Positions 51,771 through 59,496 of a DNA stretch of 64,000 nucleotides are shown here, in pieces. The stretch is from Segatella copri. GTDB lineage: Bacteria; Bacteroidota; Bacteroidia; Bacteroidales; Bacteroidaceae. The DNA is taken from contig NZ_JAPDUW010000001.1 of NCBI RefSeq assembly GCF_026015295.1, positions 3,740,001-3,804,000 of the forward strand, read 5' to 3'. The translations under genes were made by a program, and so were the position numbers. Below the pieces are notes generated by a model, which saw nothing but the letters and a program-made list of their open reading frames with translations, was not told where the DNA came from and did no database searches. How positions within the stretch are numbered: position 1 is the first letter of the stretch; the number at the start of each line of letters is the position of its first letter.

Positions 51771-52898
51771 TTACTGATTTTCTTCATTTTTATCCGAAAT
51801 CGGGACATTTTCGCCCGTTTCTTCATGATATTGCGGCTTCTCCTTCGTTACATACCGCTGCCAGTAGGCTATGATGAGCGTTGTGAGCGGAAGGGCTACA
51901 ATCAATCCCAGGAAGCCCAGAAGTGCACCCCAAACCGAGAGACTCAAGAGGAGAATGGCTGGGTTCAATCCCATCGCCTTACCCATAATCTTCGGGGTAA
52001 CTACCATGTCGGTGATGATCTGTACCACACAGAACACCAAAAAAGCCAGACCGAATACCAGCCAGAAGTTCTGACCTGTGTCGGCAGCCTTCAGCATGGC
52101 AAGGAATGCCGTAGGGATGAGGGCGAAGGTATGGAGGTATGGAACCAGATCCATGATGCCGATGAGAATGCCCAGACCTATCGCCATCGGGAAACCGATG
52201 ATGGTAAAACCGATGCAGAACATGATGCCCATACAGAGCGCTACCAGTCCCTGACCACGGATATAATTGTTGAGCTCGCGCTCCACATCCTTCATCAGCA
52301 CACTCCAGAACGGACGGTTCTTCTTAGGGAAGATTCTCACCCAGTTGGCTGTCAGCGTCTCGTAATCGAGCAGGATGAAGAACATATATAATAAGGTAAT
52401 CATCGATGCTACGATACTCATCAGTACCGTTGCCGTCTGGCTGACTACCGAGAAGACCTTAGGCATGGTGGCCTTGATGGCATCGCTGAAGTCCTTGCTT
52501 TTCAGAAAATGCTCTATCTGCTCCTGGTTGGTCTGCAGCCAGTCTTTGATCAGCGCCGTCAGGTTGTTGGTATGAGTCGTCTGATGCAGCCATCGTGTCA
52601 ACACCTCACCTAGTTTGTCAAACTGGTCAATCATCGGAGGGATGATGAGCCACAGCACGCCTCCTATAACAGCGATAGCCGTTCCCATGGCGATGAGGAT
52701 AGACAGCGCACGTATTTTGATGTGGAGTTTGTTTTCGATAAACTTCACGACCGGATAGAGCAGGTAAGCGAAAAACCATGCAATGAAGAATGGCAGCAGT
52801 ACGCTGCTCAGATAATTGGTCATGTAGAGCACGGCCAGTACGATGAGGGTAACCCCCGCCCATCTTATAAATTTATCAAATGTAATCTCCTTTCCCAT
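51771..52898 (-). CDS. AI-2E family transporter (PerM/YdiK-like)
   Basis: 375-residue membrane protein with about eight transmembrane segments: an N-terminal pair ('YMTNYLSSVLLPFFIAWFFA' near residue 22), a central soluble region, and a C-terminal group including 'FPMAIGLGILIGIMDLVPYL' and 'LNPAILLLSLSVWGALLGFL', the latter matching the AI-2E/PerM signature. Members were proposed to export autoinducer 2 or to exchange ions and protons; the substrate cannot be read here. It lies 14 bases downstream of tdk on the minus strand, suggesting cotranscription. Confidence 0.85.
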   Translation of the reverse strand: MGKEITFDKFIRWAGVTLIVLAVLYMTNYLSSVLLPFFIAWFFAYLLYPVVKFIENKLHIKIRALSILIAMGTAIAVIGGVLWLIIPPMIDQFDKLGEVLTRWLHQTTHTNNLTALIKDWLQTNQEQIEHFLKSKDFSDAIKATMPKVFSVVSQTATVLMSIVASMITLLYMFFILLDYETLTANWVRIFPKKNRPFWSVLMKDVERELNNYIRGQGLVALCMGIMFCIGFTIIGFPMAIGLGILIGIMDLVPYLHTFALIPTAFLAMLKAADTGQNFWLVFGLAFLVFCVVQIITDMVVTPKIMGKAMGLNPAILLLSLSVWGALLGFLGLIVALPLTTLIIAYWQRYVTKEKPQYHEETGENVPISDKNEENQ

Positions 52899-52912
52899 AA
52901 CTGTTCCTTTTG

Positions 52913-53497
52913 TTATAATTTTTCGTTAAGAATTGCTTTCTGGTAGCATTCTCTGCAGAGCGGCTCGTATTCATCTTTCTCGCCCAGAAGCACCCGTTTG
53001 TCGTTATTGATCAACCGGTGGCTCACATAGGCAACCGATCCGCACTTTACGCAGATGGCATGAACCTTGGTCACCTCGTCGGCGATGGCACAGAGAGCAG
53101 GAATCGGACCGAAGGGAACTCCCTTGTAGTCCATATCCAGTCCAGCCACGATGACTCTCACGCCACGGTTGGCGAGTTCGTTGCATACCTCCACGAGCCC
53201 ATTGTCCAGGAACTGGGCTTCATCGATACCCACCACGTCGATATCAGAAGCCAATAGCAGTATCGATCCAGAGGACTCAATAGGAGTAGACCGGATAGAG
53301 TTCTGATCATGGCTCACTACATCTTCCTCGGAGTAACGAGTGTCAAGCGCCGGCTTAAAGATTTCCACCTTCTGCTTGGCGAACTTCGCACGCTTCATTC
53401 TTCGGATCAATTCCTCTGTTTTTCCGGAGAACATCGATCCGCACACCACTTCAATTCTTCCGGGACGGTGTGCCTCCCCAATTAGATTTTCTGTCAT
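52913..53497 (-). CDS. tdk: Thymidine kinase
   Basis: 194-residue type II thymidine kinase that phosphorylates thymidine for salvage. The P-loop '[15 protein letters not shown]' is near residue 20, '[12 protein letters not shown]' holds the catalytic glutamate region, and a C-terminal zinc site is formed by 'CVKCG' and 'CREC'. Length is typical. A canonical promoter lies only 9-41 bases before the ATG, so the message has almost no leader. It is divergent to rsmI. Confidence 0.94.
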   Translation of the reverse strand: MTENLIGEAHRPGRIEVVCGSMFSGKTEELIRRMKRAKFAKQKVEIFKPALDTRYSEEDVVSHDQNSIRSTPIESSGSILLLASDIDVVGIDEAQFLDNGLVEVCNELANRGVRVIVAGLDMDYKGVPFGPIPALCAIADEVTKVHAICVKCGSVAYVSHRLINNDKRVLLGEKDEYEPLCRECYQKAILNEKL

Positions 53498-53505
53498 TTC
53501 GGGGG

Positions 53506-53538
53506 CAAAATTAATAATAAGGTTTTAAAAAATGCAAA
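53506..53538 (-). promoter_or_regulatory. Promoter of tdk
   Basis: Minus-strand TTTG (53538-53535) and TAATTTTG (53513-53506), 21 bases apart; the -7 box ends 9 bases from the start codon. Confidence 0.72.
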
Positions 53539-53553
53539 GAAACGCGTTTTTTT

Positions 53554-53584
53554 TTTGCTATGAAAGATTAATTAACTACATTTG
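53554..53584 (+). promoter_or_regulatory. Promoter of rsmI
   Basis: TTTG at 53554-53557 and TACATTTG at 53577-53584 with 19-base spacing; the -7 box ends 9 bases before the rsmI ATG. Confidence 0.72.
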
Positions 53585-53592
53585 CGGTCAGT

Positions 53593-54357
53593 ATGGGCAC
53601 ATTATACATCGTTCCGACTCCAGTTGGTAACATGGAGGACATGACAATGCGAGCCATTCGCATACTGAAAGAAGCGGATTTGGTACTCGCTGAGGACACT
53701 CGAACATCGAGTGTTCTGCTGAAGCATTTCGATATCAGAAATCGATTAGTGGCTCACCATAAGTTTAACGAACATGGCACATCTTCTGCCATCGTAGAGC
53801 GACTGAAGGGTGGCGAAACCATTGCCTTGATCAGCGATGCCGGAACACCGGGTATCAGCGATCCTGGTTTTTACCTCGCCCGCGAGGCTGCCAAGGCAGG
53901 CATCACGGTGCAGACTTTGCCTGGACCTACGGCATGCATACCGGCCATCGTTTCATCGGGTTTGCCATGCGACCGTTTCTGCTTCGAAGGATTCATTCCG
54001 CAGAAAAAGGGCAGACAGACCTATCTTGAATCATTGAAGGATGAGGTGCGCACCATGATTTTCTATGAGTCGCCTTATCGTGTGGTGAAAACCTTGCAGC
54101 AGTTTGCTGAGGTTTTCGGGGATGACAGACAGGTGAGCTGTTGTCGTGAAATATCCAAACTCCACGAGGAGAGTGTGAGGGGTACGCTTGCCGAGGTTAT
54201 CGCTCATTTTGAGGAGACAGAACCAAGGGGCGAATTTGTCATCGTATTGGCAGGAAAAGATCCTAAACAGCTCAAGGAAGAGATGAAGGAAAAGAAGCGT
54301 GAAGAGCGCCGCCAGAAGAAAAACGGGGCTCGCAGGGATGAAGAAAGTAATGAATAA
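53593..54357 (+). CDS. rsmI: 16S rRNA (cytidine-1402-2'-O)-methyltransferase
   Basis: 254-residue SAM-dependent methylase of the tetrapyrrole-methylase fold that 2'-O-methylates C1402 in 16S rRNA. 'LYIVPTPVGNMEDMTMRAI' opens the protein, 'EDTRTSSVLLKHF' and 'ISDAGTPGISDPG' form the substrate and SAM site, and 'FEGFIPQKKGRQTYLE' is conserved. The last about 30 residues are highly basic and acidic ('KEEMKEKKREERRQKKNGAR') in place of the usual C-terminal domain end. Predicted to be translated from a nearly leaderless message. Confidence 0.93.
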   Translation: MGTLYIVPTPVGNMEDMTMRAIRILKEADLVLAEDTRTSSVLLKHFDIRNRLVAHHKFNEHGTSSAIVERLKGGETIALISDAGTPGISDPGFYLAREAAKAGITVQTLPGPTACIPAIVSSGLPCDRFCFEGFIPQKKGRQTYLESLKDEVRTMIFYESPYRVVKTLQQFAEVFGDDRQVSCCREISKLHEESVRGTLAEVIAHFEETEPRGEFVIVLAGKDPKQLKEEMKEKKREERRQKKNGARRDEESNE

Positions 54358-54421
54358 AGTATAGGAAGCGACGCGTTTTACGCGAAAAGATAATTTTTTA
54401 AATCAAACATTAAAAAGGAAA

Positions 54422-55279
54422 ATGATTATGAAAAAGCTATTATTTGCGGCATGTTTAGCTGCTTTTTGCTTGACCAGTTGCAACAACGGCAAGAACAACA
54501 CCCAGGATTTGGCAAATCAGCAGAATGATTCGCTAAACAGTATCATCGCTCAGAAAGATAGCGAAATTAACGATATGATGGGTACATTGAATGAAATCCA
54601 GGATGGTCTGAACCAGATCAGTGAGGCTGAGCACAGAGTAACTCTCCTGAAGAACGGTGAGGGTGCCAGCAAGAGACAGCAGCTCAAGGAGGATGTTCAG
54701 TTCATCGCTACCCGTATGCAGCAGAACCGCGAACTCCTGGCTAAACTGCAGAAGCAGATGGCTAACAGCTCTTTGCAGGCTGACCAGTTGAAGAAGACCA
54801 TCGCAAACCTTCAGGCGCAGATTGCACAGAAGGATAAGGAACTCCAGGTGCTTCGCGAGGAGTTGGATAAGAAGGATATTCATATTGCAGCGCTCGACGA
54901 GACTATCAACAATCTGAATACCAAGACCTCTCGTCTTACTACTGAAAGCAGCCAGAAGACAGAGACAATCAATGCACAGGACAAGCAGCTCAACACTGCC
55001 TGGTATGTATTCGGTACCAAGAAGGAGTTGAAGGAGCAGCATATCATGGAAAAGGGTAAGGTAATGACCGGTAATTTCAACAAGAGTTATTTCACCAAGG
55101 TTGATATCCGCAACATTTCTGAAATCAAGTTGATGTCAAAGTCGGCTAAGTTGCTCACTACCCACCCATCAAGCTCTTATGCATTGGTACGTGATGCCAA
55201 CAAGCAGTATACGCTCCGCATCACCAATCCACAGATTTTCTGGAGCACCAGCAAGTATCTTGTAGTGCTCGTTAAGTAA
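54422..55279 (+). CDS. Coiled-coil lipoprotein, possibly Cbp1-type collagen-binding adhesin
   Basis: 285-residue lipoprotein (283 if the ATG at 54428 is used). Signal 'MKKLLFAACLAAFCLTSC' gives the lipidated cysteine near residue 20. Residues about 40-200 are predicted coiled coil ('LQKQMANSSLQADQLKKTIA', 'LREELDKKDIHIAALDETIN'). A C-terminal globular part follows ('LNTAWYVFGTKKELKEQHIM', 'LLTTHPSSSYALVRDANKQY'). It resembles Bacteroidales lipoproteins annotated as Cbp1-family collagen-binding adhesins; this is from memory and needs a profile check. Its stop is directly adjacent to that of tadA on the other strand. Confidence 0.65.
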   Translation: MIMKKLLFAACLAAFCLTSCNNGKNNTQDLANQQNDSLNSIIAQKDSEINDMMGTLNEIQDGLNQISEAEHRVTLLKNGEGASKRQQLKEDVQFIATRMQQNRELLAKLQKQMANSSLQADQLKKTIANLQAQIAQKDKELQVLREELDKKDIHIAALDETINNLNTKTSRLTTESSQKTETINAQDKQLNTAWYVFGTKKELKEQHIMEKGKVMTGNFNKSYFTKVDIRNISEIKLMSKSAKLLTTHPSSSYALVRDANKQYTLRITNPQIFWSTSKYLVVLVK

Positions 55280-55726
55280 TTATCTCTTTCTCTGAAAGAA
55301 ATCCTGCATGAGTGCGCGGCACTCATCTTCCAATACGCCCGATGTAACTGTCGTCTTAGGATGCAGTGCATCGGGCGCATATTTTGTATACCCCCTTTTT
55401 TCGTCGCTGGCACCATATACCACGCGGCTGATCTGTGCCCATCCCAGCGCTCCGGCGCACATCACGCAGGGTTCTACTGTAACGTAGAGGGTACAGTCTT
55501 TCAGGTATTTTCCTCCCAGCATGTTGGCTCCCGAAGTGATGGCCTGCATTTCGGCATGAGCCGTAACATCGGTCAGCATCTCCGTAAGATTGTGGGCACG
55601 TGATATGATCCGGTCCTTACAAACGATGATGGCGCCTACCGGAATCTCGTCTTCATCGAATGCCGCCTGAGCCTCCATCAGGGCACGGCGCATGTATGCT
55701 TCGTCTTTTTTCTTGATATCTTCCAT
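55280..55726 (-). CDS. tadA: tRNA-specific adenosine deaminase
   Basis: 148-residue zinc deaminase that makes inosine at position 34 of tRNA-Arg(ACG). The 'HAEMQAI' motif provides the zinc histidine and catalytic glutamate, and 'PCVMCAGAL' the two zinc cysteines. The N-terminal 'YMRRALMEAQAAF' helix and length are normal. Convergent with the coiled-coil lipoprotein gene with no base between the stop codons. A -7 element TAATTTTG lies at 55745-55738 on the minus strand, 12 bases upstream, without a clear -33. Confidence 0.93.
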   Translation of the reverse strand: MEDIKKKDEAYMRRALMEAQAAFDEDEIPVGAIIVCKDRIISRAHNLTEMLTDVTAHAEMQAITSGANMLGGKYLKDCTLYVTVEPCVMCAGALGWAQISRVVYGASDEKRGYTKYAPDALHPKTTVTSGVLEDECRALMQDFFQRKR

Positions 55727-55755
55727 TGTTTTTCGTGCAAAATTACATAAAAAAG

Positions 55756-55786
55756 TTTGAAGTGTGGACTTTTTTTGTTATTTTTG
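55756..55786 (+). promoter_or_regulatory. Promoter of yraN-birA-pyrH
   Basis: TTTG at 55756-55759 and TATTTTTG at 55779-55786, 19 bases apart, 43 bases before the start codon. Confidence 0.7.
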
Positions 55787-55829
55787 CAAGGTAAAAGCAT
55801 CTTTTGATGCAAAATAAAGAAAATAGACT

Positions 55830-56207
55830 ATGGCAGAGCATAATGAATTAGGCAAATGGGGAGAAGACGAGGCTACGCTCTATCTCGAGAATGAAGGCTA
55901 TGTCGTCATCGACAGAGACTGGAAAGCCGGCAAGCGGGATCTGGATATCCTTGCCGTTTCGCCGGATGGTAAGACGCTGGTTGTGGTAGAGGTGAAGACC
56001 CGTTCGGGTGAAGAATACCAGCAGCCCGAGGAAGCCGTAGATGCCAGGAAGATGCGTAATCTGGCAATAGCCGCCAATACTTACGTCAAGGAACAGAAGG
56101 TGGAAAAAGAACTTCGCTTTGATATTGTTACCGTGGTAGGGGTAGGCCATCAGGTGAAACGCATCGAGCATCTTGTGGATGCCTTCAACCCGTTGCTGAT
56201 TGGATAA
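55830..56207 (+). CDS. YraN-family (UPF0102) endonuclease-like protein
   Basis: 125-residue protein of the YraN/UPF0102 family with a restriction-endonuclease-like fold. 'LGKWGEDEATLYLENEGYVV' opens it, followed by 'DWKAGKRDLDILAVSPDG' and 'LVVVEVKTRSG' which together give the D-ExK catalytic triad of this fold. The DNA substrate and cellular role are not known; links to recombination have been proposed. birA follows after 34 bases. Confidence 0.88.
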   Translation: MAEHNELGKWGEDEATLYLENEGYVVIDRDWKAGKRDLDILAVSPDGKTLVVVEVKTRSGEEYQQPEEAVDARKMRNLAIAANTYVKEQKVEKELRFDIVTVVGVGHQVKRIEHLVDAFNPLLIG

Positions 56208-56241
56208 CCCGTTGTGATTCGCTATACATTATTATATAGAC

Positions 56242-56994
56242 ATGGAAAAGAAGATTATACGATTAAAGGAAGTGGATTCCACGAATACCTTCCTGAAGAA
56301 TTTGGATACTTACGATGAAGATGCGCTGACCATTGCCATTGCTGACTATCAGACTGCAGGCAGGGGACAGGGCGTGCATACCTGGGAGAGTGAGCCGGGC
56401 AAGAACCTCCTCTTCAGTATGATGATGTGTCCTAAGTGGGTACCTTTGCGCCAGCAGTTCCTCCTTTCCGAGGCTGGTGCGCTCGCCGTGAAGGACGCTC
56501 TTGATTCCTATACGGACGGCATTACGCTGAAATGGCCGAATGATGTGTACTGGTATGACAAGAAAATCAGTGGCACGCTGATAGAGACTGCCATCGACTC
56601 CAAGGGCATCAAGCGCTGCATCTTCGGTATCGGCATTGATGTCAATCAGACTGAGTTCCACAGCGATGCGCCCAACCCTGTATCTCTGGCTCAGATTCTG
56701 GGTCATGAGGTGGATAGGGAAGAGGTGCTGCAGAAGGTGATTGAGGCTTTCTGCAAATACTACGAACTTCTGCGTCGTGCCGACTATATGGATGTGTCGG
56801 GCATCTATCATCTTTCTCTCTACCGTCGCAAGGGCTATCACTGGTATGAGGATAAGGACGGTAAGTTCGAGGGCGCCTTCGTAGAGGTGGAGGACGATGG
56901 TCATCTCATCCTTCATGACAAGAAGGGAGTAATACGCTCGTATGCGTTCGGAGAAATCAAATTTCTAATCCCTTCAGTAAACATTAAACAATAA
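56242..56994 (+). CDS. birA: Biotin--[acetyl-CoA carboxylase] ligase
   Basis: 250-residue ligase that attaches biotin to the carboxylase carrier protein. 'DSTNTFLKNL' begins the catalytic domain, 'AGRGQGVHTWESEPGKNLLF' is the biotinyl-AMP loop, and 'TLKWPNDVYWYDKKISGTLI' holds the catalytic lysine. There is no N-terminal helix-turn-helix, so it is a monofunctional enzyme rather than a repressor. It is 17 bases upstream of pyrH and probably shares its transcript. Confidence 0.92.
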   Translation: MEKKIIRLKEVDSTNTFLKNLDTYDEDALTIAIADYQTAGRGQGVHTWESEPGKNLLFSMMMCPKWVPLRQQFLLSEAGALAVKDALDSYTDGITLKWPNDVYWYDKKISGTLIETAIDSKGIKRCIFGIGIDVNQTEFHSDAPNPVSLAQILGHEVDREEVLQKVIEAFCKYYELLRRADYMDVSGIYHLSLYRRKGYHWYEDKDGKFEGAFVEVEDDGHLILHDKKGVIRSYAFGEIKFLIPSVNIKQ

Positions 56995-57011
56995 ACATTA
57001 AACACTATATT

Positions 57012-57722
57012 ATGGCAAAGTTTAAAAGAATTCTTTTGAAATTGAGCGGCGAGAGTCTGATGGGCAAGCAGAGCTTCGGCATCGACCCAGAGCGCCTGAG
57101 TGATTATGCTAAGCAGATAAAGGAGGTCCATGAGATGGGCGTTCAGATAGGCATTGTGATTGGTGGTGGTAACATCTTCCGCGGTTTGAGTGGAAGCCAG
57201 AAGGGTTTCGACCGTGTCAAGGGCGACCAGATGGGTATGTGTGCTACCGTTATCAATTCCCTGGCATTGAGCAGCGCACTCGGAGCCTTGGGCGTTAAGA
57301 ACAAGGTGCTTACTGCCATCCGCATGGAGCCTATCGGCGAATTCTACACCAAGTGGAAGGCGATTGAGGCGATGGAGGCAGGCTATATCTGCATCTTCTC
57401 TGCAGGTACAGGTAGTCCATACTTCACTACCGATACCGGTTCTTCTCTCCGCGGTATCGAAATCGAGGCTGACGTGATGCTCAAGGGTACCCGTGTAGAC
57501 GGCATCTATACCGCCGACCCAGAGAAGGATCCTACAGCTACCAAGTTCAAGGACATCACCTATGATGAGATTTACACCAAGGGCTTGAAGGTAATGGATT
57601 TGACTGCTACCACCATGTGTAAGGAAAACAACCTTCCTATCTATGTGTTCAATATGGATGTTGTAGGTAACCTCAAAAAGGTGATGGATGGTGAGGAGAT
57701 TGGTACGCTCGTACACAACTAA
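57012..57722 (+). CDS. pyrH: UMP kinase
   Basis: 236-residue amino-acid-kinase-fold enzyme that phosphorylates UMP to UDP. 'RILLKLSGESLMG' at the start binds ATP phosphates, 'GIVIGGGNIFRGL' binds UMP, and 'AGTGSPYFTTDTGSSLRGIE' and 'DGIYTADPEKDPTATKF' complete the active site. Length equals that of most bacterial UMP kinases. It ends the yraN-birA-pyrH run with a terminator about 30 bases on. Confidence 0.95.
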   Translation: MAKFKRILLKLSGESLMGKQSFGIDPERLSDYAKQIKEVHEMGVQIGIVIGGGNIFRGLSGSQKGFDRVKGDQMGMCATVINSLALSSALGALGVKNKVLTAIRMEPIGEFYTKWKAIEAMEAGYICIFSAGTGSPYFTTDTGSSLRGIEIEADVMLKGTRVDGIYTADPEKDPTATKFKDITYDEIYTKGLKVMDLTATTMCKENNLPIYVFNMDVVGNLKKVMDGEEIGTLVHN

Positions 57723-57750
57723 TCATCTCTCTCAACAGGAAGAAAAAAGC

Positions 57751-57786
57751 AAATGCGACTGGATTCACATCTAGCCGCATTTTTCA
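57751..57786 (+). terminator. Terminator after pyrH
   Basis: Imperfect hairpin AAATGCG...CGCATTT with inner pairs CT/AG and GAT/ATC and a T-run. Confidence 0.75.
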
Positions 57787-57835
57787 GTTAATAATCTACA
57801 TAAATACCTAAATATCCCAATAAAGGGGATTTCTT

Positions 57836-58567
57836 CTATTTCGTCTTCTTCAGATAAATAATCGCCGAGATGATGACGTATGCCACGATGACAAGCCACC
57901 AGCCGGTGAGGAAACCGGTCAGACCATCGAGTGCTACCGAAGTAGCGAGGATGATGATGGTGAGCGCGGCAAAGCCATATTTCACCTCATTGCCCTTGAA
58001 ACCCCACTGCTTGAACTTCAAGGCGAAAAGAGGCATCTCGCAAACCAGCAGATAGCTGGTGATGAGTATCAGAGCCAGAATGATGAATACCGACCATGAA
58101 TATCCTTCGAGCCAGCTTGGATTGAACACAATCAGCGAACCCCAGAACAGGGCGTTGGCTGGTGTAGGAACACCGATGAAAGAGGTAGTCTGGCGCTCAT
58201 CAAGATTAAACTTAGCCAGTCGCAATGCCGAGAAGGCCGCGATGATGAAGGCTACGTAAGGCAGCCATGGGCGCAAAGGCTCCAGAAAACCCGGATATTC
58301 CATCACAAAGAGTTGTGAGAATACGATGGTGGCAGGAGCCACACCGAAGGTTACGTCATCTGCCAGTGAATCCAGCTCCTTGCCTATTGGCGATGAAACG
58401 TGCAGCAGGCGGGCGCTCATGCCGTCAAAGAAGTCGAATACGGCTCCGATGATAATCCATAACAATGCCATCTTTGGGTTCCCGCCGAAGGCAAACGATG
58501 TTGCGATGCAGCCCGAAACCAGGTTGCAGCAGGTTATCGTGTTTGGAATATGTTTCTTGATACTCAT
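57836..58567 (-). CDS. pssA: CDP-diacylglycerol--serine O-phosphatidyltransferase
   Basis: 243-residue inner-membrane enzyme with about seven membrane segments that makes phosphatidylserine. The CDP-alcohol phosphatidyltransferase motif is complete: 'DFFDGMSARLL', then 'GKELDSLADD' within residues about 45-75 (D-G-x2-A-R...G-x3-D-x3-D). It is transcribed together with psd, which lies just upstream on the minus strand, so the two steps from CDP-diacylglycerol to phosphatidylethanolamine are encoded side by side. Confidence 0.92.
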   Translation of the reverse strand: MSIKKHIPNTITCCNLVSGCIATSFAFGGNPKMALLWIIIGAVFDFFDGMSARLLHVSSPIGKELDSLADDVTFGVAPATIVFSQLFVMEYPGFLEPLRPWLPYVAFIIAAFSALRLAKFNLDERQTTSFIGVPTPANALFWGSLIVFNPSWLEGYSWSVFIILALILITSYLLVCEMPLFALKFKQWGFKGNEVKYGFAALTIIILATSVALDGLTGFLTGWWLVIVAYVIISAIIYLKKTK

Positions 58568-58595
58568 TTCTTTACAGTATATTATGATAGAGTGA

Positions 58596-58618
58596 AAGCC
58601 GGAAGTATGTTCCGGCTT
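58596..58618 (-). terminator. Hairpin between psd and pssA
   Basis: 9-bp stem AAGCCGGAA with TTCCGGCTT and a 5-base loop in the 71-base psd-pssA spacer. There is no strong T-run on the minus side, so it may reduce read-through or protect the message rather than stop transcription. Confidence 0.45.
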
Positions 58619-58638
58619 GCTTTCTATCTGTCAATATG

Positions 58639-59331
58639 TTATTTCAATTTAGCGATGATGGTCTGGTCGCCAGTAGTTGACTGTCCCATCTTTACGCATA
58701 CTTCTGTACCTACAGGCAGGTAGACATCCACGCGTGAACCCAGCTTGATGAATCCCAGGTGCTCGTCGATGAAGCATTCTTCCCCTTCCTTGGCATAGGT
58801 TACGATGCGGCGTGCTACTGCACCGGCAATCTGTCGGCAGAGTACATCCACTCCCTCAGGTGTGGTAATCATCACGTCGGCATGCTCGTTTTCCTCGCTA
58901 GCCTTAGGCAGCCATGCCTTGTGGTAGTTGCCGTCCACATGCTTCACGAATTTTACCTTACCATCCACCGGGAACCAGTTGGCATGAACATTCCAGAGGC
59001 TCATGAAGATGGAAATCATCAGGCGGCGGTCACCGAAGTAGGGAGCATTCTCCACCTCTTCTATCACCACAATCTTTCCGTCGGCTGGTGCTACTACCAG
59101 TTTCGAAGTATCCTCTACGTTGAGGTATCTGACAGGACAACGGTAGAAGTTGAGCACGATACCATATACCGTACCGAACACAACAACAAAAGCCCAGAAC
59201 GGAATCTTGTTGTCTAAGGTTGTCCACAATATAGCCGCAATGGCTACTAACGCTATCGCTCCGGTAACCAGCTGATCGGTACCTTCGCGGTGCAATCTTA
59301 TCTTCTTTAATTTCTTTATTTTCTGTCCCAT
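58639..59331 (-). CDS. psd: Phosphatidylserine decarboxylase (short, Bacteroidetes/archaeal type)
   Basis: 230-residue pyruvoyl enzyme that converts phosphatidylserine to phosphatidylethanolamine. Two hydrophobic segments lie near residues 20-65. '[15 protein letters not shown]' is the conserved opening, '[15 protein letters not shown]' carries the catalytic histidine, and '[15 protein letters not shown]' contains the self-cleavage Gly-Ser that creates the pyruvoyl group. Length fits the short form of the family. A perfect promoter lies about 27-58 bases upstream; pssA follows. Confidence 0.92.
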   Translation of the reverse strand: MGQKIKKLKKIRLHREGTDQLVTGAIALVAIAAILWTTLDNKIPFWAFVVVFGTVYGIVLNFYRCPVRYLNVEDTSKLVVAPADGKIVVIEEVENAPYFGDRRLMISIFMSLWNVHANWFPVDGKVKFVKHVDGNYHKAWLPKASEENEHADVMITTPEGVDVLCRQIAGAVARRIVTYAKEGEECFIDEHLGFIKLGSRVDVYLPVGTEVCVKMGQSTTGDQTIIAKLK

Positions 59332-59357
59332 ACAGTAGGATTAAGTTTTTATTGGTG

Positions 59358-59389
59358 CAAAGGTACGTCATTTTTATCACTTTTGCAAA
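59358..59389 (-). promoter_or_regulatory. Promoter of psd-pssA
   Basis: Minus-strand TTTG (59389-59386) and TACCTTTG (59365-59358) with 20-base spacing. Confidence 0.75.
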
Positions 59390-59436
59390 TTTTTTGTGGG
59401 TTTCTTTTACCTTTTTCAATATTTTCGCATATTTCT

Positions 59437-59468
59437 TTTGGCTTTTTCAATATTTCGCCGTAACTTTG
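59437..59468 (+). promoter_or_regulatory. Promoter of dnaE
   Basis: TTTG at 59437-59440 and TAACTTTG at 59461-59468 with 20-base spacing, 28 bases before the start codon. Confidence 0.75.
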
Positions 59469-59496
59469 TTGTCAAAATTCGAATTTTAAACAGATA

